Source: Chelativorans alearensis (GTDB lineage Bacteria > Pseudomonadota > Alphaproteobacteria > Rhizobiales > Rhizobiaceae). From it: a DNA stretch of 36,275 nucleotides. Each line of letters begins with the position of its first letter. Position 1 is the first letter of the stretch. Positions 35,292 through 36,275 of this stretch are shown piece after piece. The DNA lies in contig NZ_WQNI01000025.1 of assembly GCF_010993735.1 (NCBI RefSeq), forward strand, positions 1-36,275. Reading direction: 5' to 3'. The translations under genes and the position numbers were made by a program. The notes beneath the pieces were generated by a model. That model worked only from the letters and a program-made list of their open reading frames with translations, was not told the origin of the DNA and did not search any database.

Positions 35292-35467
35292 CCAACCTTG
35301 CGTTTCTCATCCCCGTTGCACTGTTCCTCGGTGCTCTGGGACTCGGCACCTTTCTATGGACGCTCAGGAGCGGGCAATACGACGACCTCGACGGAGCGGC
35401 CGAGCGCGTGCTGTTTGATGCCCCGGAGGGAGATCAGCCGGAGACAGGTCAGAGACATGTCGGCTGA
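35288..35467 (+). CDS. ccoS: cbb3 oxidase maturation protein CcoS
   Basis: This 59-residue single-span membrane protein has the CcoS/FixS pattern: an N-terminal hydrophobic segment (LAFLIPVALFLGALGLGTFL), then W-LRSGQYDDLDGAAERVLFD, the family landmark. It is needed for insertion of haem and copper into CcoN in bacteria where it has been studied. ATG 35288 overlaps the ccoI stop. It ends the ccoGHIS operon. Confidence 0.94.
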   Translation: MTNLAFLIPVALFLGALGLGTFLWTLRSGQYDDLDGAAERVLFDAPEGDQPETGQRHVG

Positions 35468-35499
35468 CCGCCTCTCCGCCCGAGAGATAGGTGACGTTT

Positions 35500-36177
35500 T
35501 GTACCGGACACATGGGCAACACTTTTGGCTTTTGGCCGGAGGTGTTGATGCCGTGGAGAGAGAGTTCGGTGATGGAGGAACGTCTTCGTTTTGTCGCCCG
35601 CCTTCCGGAGGGGGAAGGCATGAGCGGGGTTTGCCGGGAGTTCGGGGGCTCGCGCAAGATCGGCTAAAAGATCTTCAACCGGTACAGGCAAGAGGGGCTT
35701 GAGGCGCTTTGCGATCGTTCGCGCCGGCTGGTCAGATATGCCAATCAGTTGCCCGAGCAGGTCGAGCGGCTGATCATCGAGACCTTTGTACGGCTGTTCA
35801 AGGATCGCGGCCAGCCCTCGGCGATCAGGAGCGATAACGGTTTGCCCTTTGCCTCGCCCAACGGCCTCCACAATCTGTCCAAGCTGTCGGTGTTCTGGCT
35901 CAGGCTCGCCATCGCCATCGAGCGCAACAGGCCCGGCAACCCGCAGCAGAACGGACGGCACGAGAGGGTGCACCGGACCTTGAAGCAGGAGACGGCCCGG
36001 CCGCCGGGCGTGAACGCCCTCGGTCAGAGGCTCGGAGTGAAGGAGGTGGACGACGGCATTTGGATCGTGAACTTCATGCAGTACGATCAGGGATATATCG
36101 ACCTGGAGCAGAGAAGCTTGCAAACCATCGACAACCCGTTCGGCACGAGGTTGTCACCCATGTCTCCGGGTCGTACA
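35500..36177 (+). mobile_element. Internally deleted IS481-family insertion sequence
   Basis: The right end read inward is TGTACGACCCGGAGACATGG, and the left end reads TGTAC-CGGACACATGGGCAAC, an imperfect terminal inverted repeat of IS481 type with a short deletion in the left copy. The element is about 680 bp instead of more than 1 kb. It lies 33 bp after ccoS and about 10 bp from tRNA-fMet. No clear target duplication was seen. Confidence 0.7.
35548..36177 (+). pseudogene. IS481-family transposase, internally deleted
   Basis: One frame, from an ATG at 35548, holds three pieces of an IS481 transposase: the helix-turn-helix start (VCREFGGSRKIG, stop, KIFNRYRQEGLEALCDRSRR), then directly the second half of the DDE core (RLFKDRGQPSAIRSDNGLPF, WLRLAIAIERNRPGNPQQNGR with the catalytic Asp and Glu region), then the C-terminus (VDDGIWIVNFMQYDQGYIDL). 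Perhaps 130 residues are missing at about 35775 and some 100 at about 36005. A TAA at 35665-35667 replaces an expected Tyr codon. The first catalytic Asp is lost, so the protein is inactive. Confidence 0.75.
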
Positions 36178-36186
36178 CAGGAAAGT

Positions 36187-36264
<78 letters not shown>

Positions 36265-36275
36265 TCGCGATAGGC

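Overview
The window comes from a high-GC alphaproteobacterium of the order Hyphomicrobiales (Rhizobiales), most likely a Rhizobiaceae or Phyllobacteriaceae member. This rests on the fixLJ-fixK and ccoNOQP-ccoGHIS gene set, an FrcA-type sugar ATPase, a uxs-uxe-like polysaccharide cluster known from Sinorhizobium meliloti, small secreted proteins of rhizobial type, and an initiator tRNA of alphaproteobacterial form. No species is assigned.

Layout. (1) 1-8059: the 3' end of an unidentified gene, then two back-to-back sugar ABC importers. The minus-strand set is a binding protein, a double-domain ATPase and a permease. The second set is a minus-strand binding protein facing a plus-strand single-domain FrcA-like ATPase, a permease and a FadR-type GntR regulator. 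(2) 8060-10000: a degraded patch with an IS256-family transposase scrap fused to an autotransporter beta-domain fragment, an intact LysE-type exporter, and a decayed TetR gene that still has a perfect palindrome in front of it. (3) 10079-18477: a surface-polysaccharide locus. An AraC regulator, placed like CuxR, diverges from UDP-xylose synthase, a UDP-sugar 4-epimerase, a cellulose-synthase-like glycosyltransferase, UDP-glucose dehydrogenase, a GH26-like glycanase and a DUF995-like secreted protein. Together these would make UDP-glucuronate, UDP-xylose and UDP-arabinose, polymerise and export a glycan, and trim it in the periplasm. (4) 18576-20666: a small lipoprotein, a frameshifted STAS-domain gene and a LuxR regulator whose receiver domain is degenerate.

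(5) 20742-35467: the microaerobic respiration island. FixL (haem PAS oxygen sensor kinase) and FixJ precede a stand-alone receiver protein and fixK, with a FixJ-box-like element ahead of fixK. Three TTGAY-N4-ATCAA FixK/FNR boxes lie ahead of usp and a divergent hypothetical gene, hemN and divergent ccoN, and ccoG. The ccoNOQP and ccoGHIS operons encode the high-affinity cbb3 oxidase and its copper-dependent assembly factors, and hemN supplies haem without oxygen. The circuit reads FixL > FixJ > FixK > cbb3 oxidase, haem and stress protein. (6) 35500-36264: an internally deleted IS481-family element next to initiator tRNA-fMet.

Nothing here is a clearly new defence or mobile system. The points most worth following are the probable c-di-GMP-controlled pentose-polysaccharide locus, the atypical receiver protein wedged between fixJ and fixK, the uncharacterised 129-residue protein under a FixK box, and the IS481 remnant that kept its frame through two internal deletions.
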